Of a stretch of DNA of 64,000 nt, positions 54,635 to 64,000 are shown one piece after another (positions within the stretch are counted from its first letter, which is position 1; every line of letters begins with the position of its first letter). The notes under the pieces were generated by a model that was given only the letters and a program-made list of their open reading frames with translations, ran no database searches and was not told where the DNA came from. The translations under genes and the position numbers were made by a program. Source of the stretch: Epilithonimonas vandammei (GTDB lineage Bacteria; Bacteroidota; Bacteroidia; Flavobacteriales; Weeksellaceae); contig NZ_CP034161.1 of NCBI RefSeq assembly GCF_003860525.1, forward strand, positions 620,001-684,000. The letters are read 5' to 3'.

Positions 54635-57619
54635 ATGAATGTAAAATTACGAGTGCTTAGTGCAGGAGCTATTTTTTTCTTAGGGATTGCAGCAAATGCA
54701 CAAAAGAAAAAAGTAGCCGACACTGTTACAAAAACCAAAGAAATAGAGGAGGTAGTGGTTATTGGTAACATTAAGTTGGATCCAGCTCAAAAGGTTGGGT
54801 CATACAATACAGTTTCCAAAGCAAATTTTGAATCGACACCATTTTCTTCAGTAGATGAAGTTCTTAATGGTAGAGTTGCGGGCTTAAACTTTTCTTCTGC
54901 AAGTGGTGATCCTGGATCTTCTAGTATGGTTATCATCAGAGGTGTTAGTTCATTAATTGGAACACCTAATCCATTATATGTTATCGATGGTGTGGTTATT
55001 GGAAAAGGAGCAGATAATGCGCAGGTAATGGAGTCTTGGAATCCTTTAGCGTCAATTGACCCTAATGCAATAGAATCAGTGGATGTTTTGAAAGACGCTT
55101 CTGCAACAGCATTGTATGGATCAAGAGGTGCTAATGGAGTTATAATCATTAAGACGAAAAAAGGTAAATTCAACCAAAAAACAAAATTTGATTTTTCTAC
55201 CGAAACAGGTATTCAGGATAGGGCTTTTGATAAGTTAAAAATAATGAATGCAGATGAGTATATAAAGTATGGAACTATGCTTATTTGGAATAGCCGTGGA
55301 AGAGGAGTAGATGCAGCGCAAATTCAAAATTTAGATGATGCAAAGAAATATTTCTTAGAGCAATATGAGACAACCTATTATAATCAAGGTAATCTAAAAA
55401 GTACTAATACAGATTGGATTAAAGCAGTTACAAGAAATTCTTCCGTAGTTAATACCTATAATTTCGGTGCCACAGGTGGAGGAGAAAATACGTCTTTCAG
55501 AATCGGGGGCTCTTATTATCAAAACAAACCATTGATTCAAACATCGGCCTTCGATAGAATAAGTCTAAATGCTGCTATTAATCACAAAGCTTCTGATAAG
55601 TTAAAGTTTGGATTGAATGTTAACTATTCTAATGTTAAGAGATCTACATATTTTGGTGGTAGAGCATCTGCTAATCCAGTTACTTCTTCTATAATGATTT
55701 CGCCTTTAAGACCGATATATAATGAGAATAATACTCCAGATGATGGTATTTATAATCAGTCGGATTTGGGTGAAGGTTCTCCTACAAAAGGTTTTAATCC
55801 CGTATCAATACTAAACGAAGCAAGGCAAGATTCAAGAATCAATACAATTATAGCTTCTGCCAACATGGATTATGCCTTCGCTAAGGATTTTTCTTTCAAC
55901 TCTACTTTTGGAACCCAAACTCAGTTTATGAAAGAGCGAAATTTTGTATTGCCTGGTCACCCAGTTTATACTATTATGGAAGATGACAAAGGTTTTTTGG
56001 GAGATTATAGAACTACCATTTTTGAATGGAATTGGGTAAACAGTATCAACTATAATAGAAATTTTGGCAAACATAATGTAGGTGCAGCAGCAGGTATAGA
56101 ATATCAAGACCACGACTATAATGTTTTATCTTCTGAGTCTTTTACTTTAAATGGAGATAGGCCCTATTTTATATATACCGATGAACAATTTGCTAGTAAT
56201 AGAGATTTGAGATGGACACAGCTTTCTTATTTTGGTAGATTAAGTTACAGCTTTGATAAACGTTATTCTGTTTCAGGACAGTTGAGGCGTGATGGAAACT
56301 CAACCTTAGGTATTGATAAGTTTGGTACTTTTTGGTCTGTTGGTGGTTCTTGGAATGTTGTACAAGAATCATTTGCTCCAAGCATGTTTTCTACGTTAAA
56401 TCTTAGGGCAAGCTACGGTGTTCTAGGAAACATTCCTTATGCCGATCAATGGGGTGGACAATATAATTCGGCAACAAATTATTTCTACAACTATACATAT
56501 GGTTATGGCCCAAACAGCGGTTTTGGAGGGATTGCTAATGCGGCAAACCCTTTCTTGAAATGGGAAGAAGCAAAACACCTTGACATAGGAGCTGATATAG
56601 GTTTTTTTAATGACCGTCTTAAATTTACATTAGATTATTACCGAAAAATTACAAGTGGAGCCATAGATACACTTCCACTATCTGCAGAATCAGGAGGGCC
56701 TGGCGCTTATTATGCAAATATTGGAACAATAAGAAATACAGGTTTTGAATTGGTAGTTGAAGGATCACCGATTCGAAACAGTAATTTCCAATGGAACATC
56801 AATGCCAATGGCGCTTATTCAAAAACTTATCTGGATGAACTAAATGGAATTGATTTGAAAACTTATAATGGTGACGATGCAAGCGATGATACTAATGCTT
56901 TTGTTGCGCTTGCACCAGGTCATATATTTGGTGAGTATTATGCAGTGCAATGGGCAGGTATTGCACAGCAAGATGATTTAACTAAAGGTATTCGTGCGGG
57001 AGATGCTTTGTTTTATACCGATGCTTCCAGAACCGATGTAACTAACTTGAGAGCAAATGCACAAAGAGTATGGATGGGCAAGAGTGCATTTCCAGTATAT
57101 AATGTAGGTCTTACCAATGAATTCAAATACAAGAATGTTACGCTGAGCTTTTTACTAACTGGTCAATTTGATTTTTATGTACAGAATGGTGTAAATTCCT
57201 ATACAATCCATGATGGTAGATTTCCAACACGTAATCAAGTTGTAGAAGCTCTATATGACAGCTGGACAGATGCCCCTGGAATGGAAAATTATGGTGCAAG
57301 TAATCCTAAAGCTGTGCTAGGTAATCCAACAACATCCAGACTTGAGTCATCTCGTTTTATTAGCAAGGGAGATCACATCAGATTAAAAGAAATGAGGGTG
57401 GCTTATACATTTGGAGATTTGTTCAAGAAAAGTACCGGTATTAATAACTTTACAATTTATCTAAGGGGAACTAACTTACTGACTTGGGTGTTTGATAAGA
57501 ATCTAAAATATGATCCAGAATCCAACTCAAATTCTTGGTCTTGGGTTGGAAAAGGAAGATATTGGTATTCTGCGCCAGTGCTTAGAAATATTTCTCTTGG
57601 TTTCCAAATTGGGTTCTAA
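54635..57619 (+). CDS. SusC/RagA-family TonB-linked outer-membrane protein
   Basis: A 994-residue receptor for import of glycans, peptides or other large substrates. After a signal peptide ending in NAQ the plug follows directly ([95 protein letters not shown]), then the barrel ending in ISLGFQIGF with a terminal Phe. The N-terminal carboxypeptidase-like domain of most SusC proteins is missing, which is common in Chryseobacterium-type members. It is directly followed by susD; no glycoside hydrolase lies nearby, so the substrate is unknown. Confidence 0.93.
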   Translation: MNVKLRVLSAGAIFFLGIAANAQKKKVADTVTKTKEIEEVVVIGNIKLDPAQKVGSYNTVSKANFESTPFSSVDEVLNGRVAGLNFSSASGDPGSSSMVIIRGVSSLIGTPNPLYVIDGVVIGKGADNAQVMESWNPLASIDPNAIESVDVLKDASATALYGSRGANGVIIIKTKKGKFNQKTKFDFSTETGIQDRAFDKLKIMNADEYIKYGTMLIWNSRGRGVDAAQIQNLDDAKKYFLEQYETTYYNQGNLKSTNTDWIKAVTRNSSVVNTYNFGATGGGENTSFRIGGSYYQNKPLIQTSAFDRISLNAAINHKASDKLKFGLNVNYSNVKRSTYFGGRASANPVTSSIMISPLRPIYNENNTPDDGIYNQSDLGEGSPTKGFNPVSILNEARQDSRINTIIASANMDYAFAKDFSFNSTFGTQTQFMKERNFVLPGHPVYTIMEDDKGFLGDYRTTIFEWNWVNSINYNRNFGKHNVGAAAGIEYQDHDYNVLSSESFTLNGDRPYFIYTDEQFASNRDLRWTQLSYFGRLSYSFDKRYSVSGQLRRDGNSTLGIDKFGTFWSVGGSWNVVQESFAPSMFSTLNLRASYGVLGNIPYADQWGGQYNSATNYFYNYTYGYGPNSGFGGIANAANPFLKWEEAKHLDIGADIGFFNDRLKFTLDYYRKITSGAIDTLPLSAESGGPGAYYANIGTIRNTGFELVVEGSPIRNSNFQWNINANGAYSKTYLDELNGIDLKTYNGDDASDDTNAFVALAPGHIFGEYYAVQWAGIAQQDDLTKGIRAGDALFYTDASRTDVTNLRANAQRVWMGKSAFPVYNVGLTNEFKYKNVTLSFLLTGQFDFYVQNGVNSYTIHDGRFPTRNQVVEALYDSWTDAPGMENYGASNPKAVLGNPTTSRLESSRFISKGDHIRLKEMRVAYTFGDLFKKSTGINNFTIYLRGTNLLTWVFDKNLKYDPESNSNSWSWVGKGRYWYSAPVLRNISLGFQIGF

Positions 57620-57639
57620 TCAATTAAAAATTAAAAAAA

Positions 57640-59232
57640 ATGAAAAAATATATATTAGTAGCATCAGCTATGTTTTTTCTCAATACTACACAATCTTGTA
57701 GTGAGAGCGAATTGGATTTAATAGATCCAGTTAATGTGAATGCTAATATCCCTAGAACAGAGCAACAGCTGCAAATGTTGCTCAATGGTGCTTACCTTAC
57801 AATATCAAGCACCAATGCATATGGAACAGATTTGATGATTTTTGGTGATTTGCTTGGAGATAATTTATTTGTATCAACAACCAATGCATCTTACACAACG
57901 ACCCGAGATAAAGTTTACAGCGCAAATCAAAGTGATTTTAACTTTTATGGGGCTATGTATAATGTTATCAATAATTGTAACACCATTATTAATGATACCA
58001 ATCTTGCTTCTAATGATAACTTAGAAAGAATGAAAGCTGAAGCAAAGGCTCTGAGAGGGTTTGCGTATTTTACATTGGTGATGTATTATTCTCCTGCACC
58101 TAATTCTGGTGCCAATCAAGAGTATGGAGTGCCAATTGTATTAGGTAATTATGATTCACTTCTTCAACCAAAAAGAGCAACAGTTGCTGAGGTTTATAAT
58201 CAAATTATTTCAGATCTGAAAGCAGGTATTCTAGGTGCTGTTGATAGTTCTAAAAATACCTTTGGAAAAACAGCAGCAAAACTTCTATTGTCAAAGGTTT
58301 ATTTGGCAAGAAGAGCAAATGGAGATGCTGAGTTAGCACTGCAGTTAAGCAGAGAAATAATAAACAGTCCTTCTGCAGGATACGATAAGATTAACGCATT
58401 AGAAAACATTAACCCTGTTATACAAAATGCTAACCCTGCGTTTCCAATTCTTCCAAACTATGAGCATTATTTTTCTGGAGTTAATGATGCAACCAGAACT
58501 TTTGAAGGAACGGTAAGAATAAATAATATTCTTACGAAAATTTCTTACAATCTTCCAGGAGTAGAAAAATATGCTTCTGAAACAATTTGGGAATTAGATC
58601 AAAATAATCTAACTAATCAAATTACAGGGATAGGTTCTAATGTATCTTTACCAGGATATTATAGTAGATTTGACGAGCGCAAGTGTTTATTGTTTTCGCA
58701 GTCTTTTTATAATAGTTTTGCATCAACTGATGTGAGACGAGGTTCTGTTAGTTCAGGTTTATTAACAAGCACTGGGGTGCCAACAACAGACTCTCCGAGA
58801 GGTTATTGGACAAATAAATATCCAAAACGGACTTATTCTACTGGTGAGTCTTTATCATTTTCAGATTATTTCAGAAATATTAAAATCTTTAGATTTGCAG
58901 AAGCGCAATTAAATGAAATAGAGGCATTGTATCTTCTTGGGAATACTGCAGAAGCTGTTACAAAACTTAATTCTTTTGCTTCATCTAGAAATGGAAGATT
59001 ATACGCTGGCGTAAATCTCTTAAATGATATCTTATCAGAAAGAGCCAAAGAATTCTATGGTGAAGGACAGAGGTTTTGGGATTTAAAGAGATATAACTTA
59101 CCAATAGTAAAAAGTACTAATTGTTTGCTAAATTGTAGCGTACAACCCGGAGATAAACTTTATGTACTACCAATGAGTTTAGGAGACCTAAGTAGTAACC
59201 CTAATCTTACCCAGTATCCAGGTTATAACTAA
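57640..59232 (+). CDS. SusD/RagB-family substrate-binding lipoprotein
   Basis: A 530-residue surface lipoprotein that works as the lid of its SusC partner. The signal ends at MFFLNTTQSC; a helical N-terminal part follows (AEAKALRGFAYFTLVMYYSPAP is the SusD tetratricopeptide hallmark), and the C-terminal domain has FRFAEAQLNEIEALYLLGNTAEAV, ILSERAKEFYGEGQRFWDLKRY, the SusD signature. It begins 20 bases after susC and is co-transcribed with it. Confidence 0.93.
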   Translation: MKKYILVASAMFFLNTTQSCSESELDLIDPVNVNANIPRTEQQLQMLLNGAYLTISSTNAYGTDLMIFGDLLGDNLFVSTTNASYTTTRDKVYSANQSDFNFYGAMYNVINNCNTIINDTNLASNDNLERMKAEAKALRGFAYFTLVMYYSPAPNSGANQEYGVPIVLGNYDSLLQPKRATVAEVYNQIISDLKAGILGAVDSSKNTFGKTAAKLLLSKVYLARRANGDAELALQLSREIINSPSAGYDKINALENINPVIQNANPAFPILPNYEHYFSGVNDATRTFEGTVRINNILTKISYNLPGVEKYASETIWELDQNNLTNQITGIGSNVSLPGYYSRFDERKCLLFSQSFYNSFASTDVRRGSVSSGLLTSTGVPTTDSPRGYWTNKYPKRTYSTGESLSFSDYFRNIKIFRFAEAQLNEIEALYLLGNTAEAVTKLNSFASSRNGRLYAGVNLLNDILSERAKEFYGEGQRFWDLKRYNLPIVKSTNCLLNCSVQPGDKLYVLPMSLGDLSSNPNLTQYPGYN

Positions 59233-59251
59233 CCTATGTTTAACATTACAG

Positions 59252-59286
59252 AGGTCCGCTGCACTGGCTGACCTTTGTATTTTAAT
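59252..59286 (+). terminator. Terminator of the susCD pair
   Basis: AGGTC (59252-59256) pairs with GACCT (59270-59274), with a GC/GC pair inside, followed by TTTGTATTTT. It lies 20 bases after the susD stop. Confidence 0.6.
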
Positions 59287-59371
59287 TATAAATATTATCG
59301 ATTTATTTTCATTAATGCTTTATTTGTCGATTTTTATTTCTAAATTTACATTTAAATATAAAATTTTACTT

Positions 59372-60739
59372 ATGAAAAAAATATTATTTTCTTTAGCCTT
59401 GGTTTCTATCGTAGGCTTAACAAAAGCTCAAACGCCAACGTGGGTTGCAAAAACAACAGGAGCGCCAGCGTTACACTACGTAAACGTACTGAAAGCAGTA
59501 AATGCTAATGTACTTTGGTTTGCAGACACTAAATCTACTTCTGCAACTGATACAGGTAGATATATCGGACTTTCAACCGATGGAGGAAATACTTGGTCAA
59601 ATAAATTGATTTCAGGTCCAGCAGCAGCGGCTACAATTGGAGATATTCACCCTGTTTCTGCGACAACAGCTTGGATGGTAAGTTCTGGTTCTGGATCTCA
59701 AAATGGTATTTGGAAAACTACTAACGGTGGTACAAACTGGACAAAACAAACCACAGCGCCATTCAATACAACTATTTCTTTTGCAAACGTAGTTCACTTT
59801 TGGGATGAAAACAATGGTTTTTGTGCTGGTGACCCATTCGGAACAGGAACAAACCTAAGATTTGAAATGTACACAACTACTAATGGTGGTACTACATGGA
59901 CTAACATTCCAACAGGAACAGCTCCAACCCCATTAAATGGAGCAGAATATGGATATACATCAAAAATTACCGTTTTAGGTGATAACATCTGGTTAGGAAC
60001 AGACTTAGGAAGATTACTTTATTCTCCTAACAGAGGAGCTTCTTGGCAAGCTTTCCAAACGCCTGCGGTTGATTTTGGAGGTGTAACAGTATCTGGATTT
60101 ACAGCTGATGTTGCTTTCAAAGATTCTAATAACGGACTTATGGTTGAAGATCAGGACGGTGTTGGTATTTTACGTTCTACAGCTGATAAAGGAGCTACTT
60201 GGACGGATATAACTCCTGGTGGAACTTTTTATCCAAATAACATTGTCTATGTGCCGGGAACAACAAATACTTATGTAACTTCTGGATTCGGTGCCGGGTC
60301 TTCTTTCTCTAGAGATGGCGGACTTACTTGGACAGAAATCGGAAGCGATCCGACTCTTGAAAAATATTTCGGTTCTTTAGCATTCATTAACTCTACAACT
60401 GGTTTTGCAGGAGGTGTTAGCGGTGCGCAAAGTACTACTTCAGGTTTGCCATTCCCAGCTTTCAATGTTTTTTCAGGTAACTTAGCACTTGCAGTGTCAG
60501 ATGTTAATGCAAATAAGGTTAAATTAGCTGCTTTCCCAAATCCTGCAGTTGATGTTGTTACTTTAAAAGCGGCAAAAGATATCAAAGAAGTAGCAGTTAT
60601 AGATTTGTCCGGAAAAATTGTTAAGAGAGAAAAAACTAGCTCACAAATTAATGTTTCTAACCTTGCAAAAGGTAACTATGTTCTTCAGGCTGTTTATACA
60701 GACGGAAGCGTAGAGAATACTAAAATCATCAAAAAATAA
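59372..60739 (+). CDS. Secreted beta-propeller protein with type IX sorting tail
   Basis: A 455-residue exported protein. The signal peptide is MKKILFSLALVSIVGLTKAQ; the body shows repeated STDGGNTWSNK, TTNGGTNWTKQ, TTNGGTTWTN, RGASWQAF, DKGATWTDI and DGGLTWTEIG units, i.e. a BNR/Ycf48-like beta-propeller. The last 70 residues (AAFPNPAVDVVTLKA, VIDLSGKIVKRE, NVSNLAKGNYVLQAVYTDG, KIIKK) are a type A T9SS sorting domain, so the protein is taken to the cell surface or released by the Por machinery. The ATG at 59372 starts the signal peptide. No catalytic residues are recognised. Confidence 0.87.
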   Translation: MKKILFSLALVSIVGLTKAQTPTWVAKTTGAPALHYVNVLKAVNANVLWFADTKSTSATDTGRYIGLSTDGGNTWSNKLISGPAAAATIGDIHPVSATTAWMVSSGSGSQNGIWKTTNGGTNWTKQTTAPFNTTISFANVVHFWDENNGFCAGDPFGTGTNLRFEMYTTTNGGTTWTNIPTGTAPTPLNGAEYGYTSKITVLGDNIWLGTDLGRLLYSPNRGASWQAFQTPAVDFGGVTVSGFTADVAFKDSNNGLMVEDQDGVGILRSTADKGATWTDITPGGTFYPNNIVYVPGTTNTYVTSGFGAGSSFSRDGGLTWTEIGSDPTLEKYFGSLAFINSTTGFAGGVSGAQSTTSGLPFPAFNVFSGNLALAVSDVNANKVKLAAFPNPAVDVVTLKAAKDIKEVAVIDLSGKIVKREKTSSQINVSNLAKGNYVLQAVYTDGSVENTKIIKK

Positions 60740-60760
60740 TTTCAATTATTTTACATAATA

Positions 60761-60788
60761 AAAGCCCCGCAATCCGCGGGGTTTTTTA
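60761..60788 (+). terminator. Strong intrinsic terminator of the propeller gene
   Basis: CCCCGC (60765-60770), loop AATCC and GCGGGG (60776-60781) followed by six T. Confidence 0.92.
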
Positions 60789-60803
60789 TTACAGGATTAT
60801 TAG

Positions 60804-60811
60804 TACTTTTG
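60804..60811 (+). promoter_or_regulatory. -7 box of the porin gene
   Basis: TACTTTTG matches TAnnTTTG exactly and lies 16 bases before the ATG at 60828. Confidence 0.55.
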
Positions 60812-60827
60812 TACTCAAATTTCCTTG

Positions 60828-62747
60828 ATGAAATATTTATCGATTATATTCATTGTTTTTGGTGTTTTTGTAAATGCCCAGCAAGTCAACAAAACAGATG
60901 CAAACAAAATATCCGACACGCTCAAAGTTGATTCTGGAGAAAAAGATTCTTTAGAAATCTACAAGCCTACAATCAATGATTATCAGGTCAAGAAAAGATT
61001 TTCTGAAAAGAAAGTTTTTGACACAACTTTTGCTATACAGAAATCATACATATTTTCACAGTACAACAAGAAGGATAATTTCGGAAAAATACAATATGCG
61101 AATATCGGATCGGGTTTTCAAAATTTGGTTTATGAAAAAAATACTGAACAAAATCTGACACTGCTTCCTGAGAACAAATCTTTTTTTATTTTGGGCGAGA
61201 ATGATATCAATTACTACGATGTAAAAACGCCAACAACTACATTTTTCTACAATAATGCGATGAAAAATGGTGGCCAATTACAAACGACGTATACTCAGAA
61301 TGTAGGCAAAAATTTCAACTTTGCAATAGAATATATGGGACTGAGGTCTCAGGGACTTTACAGAAATAGCTTGGCTTCCAGCAATAATACAGTTTTCAGC
61401 GCACATTATCTTTCTAAAAATAATAAATATGAGGCCTATGCGCATTACATTCATCAGAATGTTAATAACCAAGAGAATGGAGGAATTGCAGCTTTGGATG
61501 TTTTTTTAGGAGGTGATTCAAGATTCAATAACCGTCAAAATCTTGAAACTAATCTTTCGGGGGTAGAATCGAGATATGGTTATAGGAGGTATTATTTTAG
61601 CCAGGAGTTTTCTCCTTTCGATCCAGCGAAATATCCATTTAAACTGAGACATACCATTTTTCATCAGGGAAATAAATATTATTTCTCTGAGACATCAACC
61701 AATGTTGATTTCTTTGGGGGTACAGATATAACAGATTTTCCGTTAACAAATAAGAAGTTTTCCAACAATCTTAGCAACACCTTTAGTTTGGTCTGGGACA
61801 ATGACAAATTTAAGCTGGATGCAGGTTTTCGCCATCAGACCATAGATTTTGGGAATAAAAATACGTTTCCTACACTCAATATTCCAGGTTATTTCAAAGA
61901 GCAGAGATTTGGCGCAGTTGGCAATTTACAAATCAAATTGCTAGACAAAATCCAACTGAAATCGTTCTTAGAAATTTCCAAAGGTTCAGAATTCGGGAAC
62001 TATATCAAAACCACCAACGAATTGGATTTTGAACCAATCAAAGATTATTTGATAGAAGGTCGAGTTAATTTCCAATCAGCTTATCCAAGCTTCAATTATC
62101 TGGTAAATTCTTCGCATTATCTTAATTATAACTATTATTTGCAAAATCCAAATAACGAAGCAGTTACCCAAATCGGTGGAACTTTGAAATTGGCAAAATG
62201 GTTCAACACTCAATTGTTTGTAGACTATTATAGAATCGACAATTACACTTATTTTGATAATTCCTCAAAACCTCAACAGAGTTCATCTTCGCTCAATATT
62301 TCTCACATTGGAGGAGAAGCAACGGCGAACTATAAAAGATTTCATTTGAACGGAAGAGTGCTTTTCCAAAAAGTTCTAAGCAATCAGGATTTGCTGCCTG
62401 TTCCTGAGTTTGTGGGAAGAGTTAACGTTTTTTATCAAGCTTCGGCCTTCAAAAAAGCAGCCACTATCCAGACAGGAATCAAAATTTATTATTTCACAAA
62501 ATTTGCATCCAGAAACTATTCTCCTCTGCTGAATGAATACGTTTTGCCAGGAACCAACCCTTATTCCATTGGTGGTAGGCCAATTGCAGATGTCTATTTC
62601 AATATGAAAGTCAAAAGAATGTTTTTCTATCTGGAAGGCCAGCATATCAACCAGACCTTTATGCAGAACAAGTCATTTGCAGCACCAGATTACCCGATTT
62701 ATGATTTTCGTCTGAACATAGGAATCGTGTGGTATCTTTTTCATTAA
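60828..62747 (+). CDS. Putative porin (Bacteroidota Porin_10-type)
   Basis: A 639-residue outer-membrane barrel: signal MKYLSIIFIVFGVFVNAQ, a short charged periplasmic stretch, and then many alternating aromatic strands such as NFAIEYMGLRSQGLYRN, NKYEAYAHYIHQNVNN, KWFNTQLFVDYYRIDNYTYF, closing with FRLNIGIVWYLFH. Length and layout match the Bacteroidota putative-porin family. A TTG at 60825 just before the ATG is discounted. Substrate and physiological role unknown. Confidence 0.82.
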   Translation: MKYLSIIFIVFGVFVNAQQVNKTDANKISDTLKVDSGEKDSLEIYKPTINDYQVKKRFSEKKVFDTTFAIQKSYIFSQYNKKDNFGKIQYANIGSGFQNLVYEKNTEQNLTLLPENKSFFILGENDINYYDVKTPTTTFFYNNAMKNGGQLQTTYTQNVGKNFNFAIEYMGLRSQGLYRNSLASSNNTVFSAHYLSKNNKYEAYAHYIHQNVNNQENGGIAALDVFLGGDSRFNNRQNLETNLSGVESRYGYRRYYFSQEFSPFDPAKYPFKLRHTIFHQGNKYYFSETSTNVDFFGGTDITDFPLTNKKFSNNLSNTFSLVWDNDKFKLDAGFRHQTIDFGNKNTFPTLNIPGYFKEQRFGAVGNLQIKLLDKIQLKSFLEISKGSEFGNYIKTTNELDFEPIKDYLIEGRVNFQSAYPSFNYLVNSSHYLNYNYYLQNPNNEAVTQIGGTLKLAKWFNTQLFVDYYRIDNYTYFDNSSKPQQSSSSLNISHIGGEATANYKRFHLNGRVLFQKVLSNQDLLPVPEFVGRVNVFYQASAFKKAATIQTGIKIYYFTKFASRNYSPLLNEYVLPGTNPYSIGGRPIADVYFNMKVKRMFFYLEGQHINQTFMQNKSFAAPDYPIYDFRLNIGIVWYLFH

Positions 62748-62766
62748 TTTTATTTGAATAATTATG

Positions 62767-62867
62767 GCAGCTTTATCCGTCTTCCACTCCCGCTTTTTTC
62801 TGAAAAAGCATCCGCATTTGCCGGTGGCAGTTTTTTCAGAAAAAGAGCTCCGTTCAAGCCGGGCTGC
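62767..62867. repeat. GC-rich palindromic intergenic element before bshC
   Basis: The 100-base stretch is much richer in GC than its flanks. GCAGC (62767-62771) and GCTGC (62863-62867) bracket it; GCTTTTT-TCTG-AAAAAGC (62792-62809) is a perfect hairpin, TTTTT-TCAG-AAAAA (62831-62844) a second, and the two can also pair with each other over 13 bases. It resembles intergenic repeats I recall from flavobacterial genomes, but this is from memory. A 38-codon frame (62764-62880) runs through it. Confidence 0.5.
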
Positions 62868-62956
62868 AAAGCGTACATAAAAATAATTGTTGTACATCAA
62901 TAGAAGTTTAAAACTTTACGGATCTTGTGTTTAAAAACATAAAAAGAATCAACCAA

Positions 62957-64000
62957 ATGACCATCGGTTTCGAAAATATAGACAGCATTCCAAAATTGGT
63001 AAAAGACTTTCTGAAAAAAAATCTGGAAGGATTTCAAGGAAAAATTTTTGACTTGGAGAACTTCAAAAATCAGATTACAGAAAAACAAAATTCTTATTCT
63101 GATAACAAAAGAGAAATTCTTTACAACACGATTTTTTCTCAGAATCAGGAAGAGCAGATGTCTCCGAAACAATTGGAATTTCTCCTTTCTTTGAAAGATA
63201 AGAATACGTTTACCATTACAACTGGGCATCAGCTAAATTTGTTTACAGGGTCTGTCTTTTTTGTTTATAAAATTTTGCAGACTATCAAAACAGCAGAGTT
63301 TTTAAAATCTAATTTTCCGGAATTTAATTTTGTTCCTGTTTTTTGGATGGCTACAGAAGACCACGATTTTGACGAAATCAATCATTTCAAAACGCGTGAA
63401 CATTATTACGAAATCAAAGGAAATGCTGGTGGCGATGTTGGAAATATCAAAATCGATGAAACGTTTTTTATTCAGGAATTTGAGAAAGAGTTCAAAGATA
63501 ATCTTTACGGAACTGAGTTGATTCTTTGGATTAAAAAAGCTTATCAAAAAGGAAAAACGCATACACAAGCGATTCGATATTTGGTGAATCAATTGTTTTC
63601 GGATTACGGATTGCTGACAATCGATGGAAATGAAAAAGAACTGAAAAATCAAGTCAAAGATATTTTCAGAAAAGAATTATTATCGAATCAGCTTTTCGAA
63701 ACCACTAAAAATCAAAGAAAATTTCTGGAAGTTAATTATGGCAAAGTCCAAGTCAATCCGAGAGAAATCAATCTGTTTTATTTGACAGAAACCAGAAACC
63801 GAATCGAGAAAATAGGCAATGATTATTTCATTCTTGACACCGATTTGAAATTCTCAGAAGAAGAAATTCTCAACGAATTGGATAATCATCCTGAAAAATT
63901 TAGTCCCAATGCGGTTCTTCGTCCGGCTTATCAGGAAACGATAATGCCGAATCTGGCTTATGTTGGTGGGAATGCTGAGATTATGTATTGGATAGAACTC
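62957..64000 (+). CDS. bshC: Bacillithiol biosynthesis cysteine-adding enzyme BshC (5' part)
   Basis: The ATG at 62957 opens a frame that stays open to the window edge, 348 codons in, and is cut off there; the full protein is usually about 530 residues. TTGHQLNLFTGSVFFVYKIL, FVPVFWMATEDHDFDEINHF (His and Asp of the active-site region) and the later PNLAYVGGNAEIMYWIEL are BshC signatures. The enzyme joins cysteine to GlcN-malate in the last step of bacillithiol synthesis, the low-molecular-weight thiol used by many Bacteroidota and Firmicutes. No bshA or bshB lies in the window. Confidence 0.95.
   Translation, partial: MTIGFENIDSIPKLVKDFLKKNLEGFQGKIFDLENFKNQITEKQNSYSDNKREILYNTIFSQNQEEQMSPKQLEFLLSLKDKNTFTITTGHQLNLFTGSVFFVYKILQTIKTAEFLKSNFPEFNFVPVFWMATEDHDFDEINHFKTREHYYEIKGNAGGDVGNIKIDETFFIQEFEKEFKDNLYGTELILWIKKAYQKGKTHTQAIRYLVNQLFSDYGLLTIDGNEKELKNQVKDIFRKELLSNQLFETTKNQRKFLEVNYGKVQVNPREINLFYLTETRNRIEKIGNDYFILDTDLKFSEEEILNELDNHPEKFSPNAVLRPAYQETIMPNLAYVGGNAEIMYWIEL

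Overview
The window is a chromosomal stretch of a Bacteroidota bacterium, most likely a Chryseobacterium- or Epilithonimonas-like member of the Weeksellaceae/Flavobacteriia. Evidence for this is the low GC content, a SusC/SusD pair, a type IX secretion (Por) tail, the bacillithiol gene bshC, flavobacterial hypothetical families (DUF2795, DUF2797, DUF4298), and many promoter-like boxes of the TAnnTTTG type used by the Bacteroidota housekeeping sigma factor. Identifications come from recognised protein motifs; no database search was run.

Region 1 (1-16.8 kb) holds housekeeping and envelope genes, mostly on the minus strand: the tail of a transposase, msrA, a ROK sugar kinase, a PepSY membrane protein with a TonB siderophore receptor, an intact IS5-family element inserted beside a candidate operator of that receptor, secA, a DUF2795 protein, a nucleotide-sugar epimerase, a DUF2797 protein, a large AsmA-like protein and several small secreted or hypothetical proteins. 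One of these carries a perfectly conserved tandem peptide.

Region 2 (16.8-26.4 kb) carries mfd, two unknown envelope proteins and pth. It is followed by a minus-strand group of beta-carbonic anhydrase, small secreted protein, SulP transporter and second beta-carbonic anhydrase, which looks like an inorganic-carbon handling unit.

Region 3 (26.5-49.4 kb) is a surface-polysaccharide locus of about 24 genes. A tight 15-gene minus-strand run from ugd to a tviB-like gene encodes UDP-glucuronate formation, dTDP-3-acetamido-3,6-dideoxyhexose formation (rfbA, rfbB, fdtA, fdtB, fdtC), an ABC exporter of the Wzm/Wzt type, three glycosyltransferases, and UDP-ManNAc/UDP-GalNAcA-type precursor enzymes. 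The distal part holds further glycosyltransferases, hexapeptide acetyltransferases and a methyltransferase in short, divergently transcribed units. No Wzy polymerase, Wzx flippase or initiating phosphoglycosyltransferase is seen, which fits ABC-dependent export with initiation encoded elsewhere.

Region 4 (49.5-64 kb), all on the plus strand, is the rimP-nusA-infB translation/transcription operon behind a terminator-like leader hairpin, then a SusC/SusD outer-membrane uptake pair, a secreted beta-propeller with a type IX sorting tail, a putative porin, a GC-rich palindromic intergenic element, and the 5' two thirds of bshC running off the window. No tRNA, rRNA or CRISPR array was recognised, and no stretch longer than 300 bases lacks a gene.
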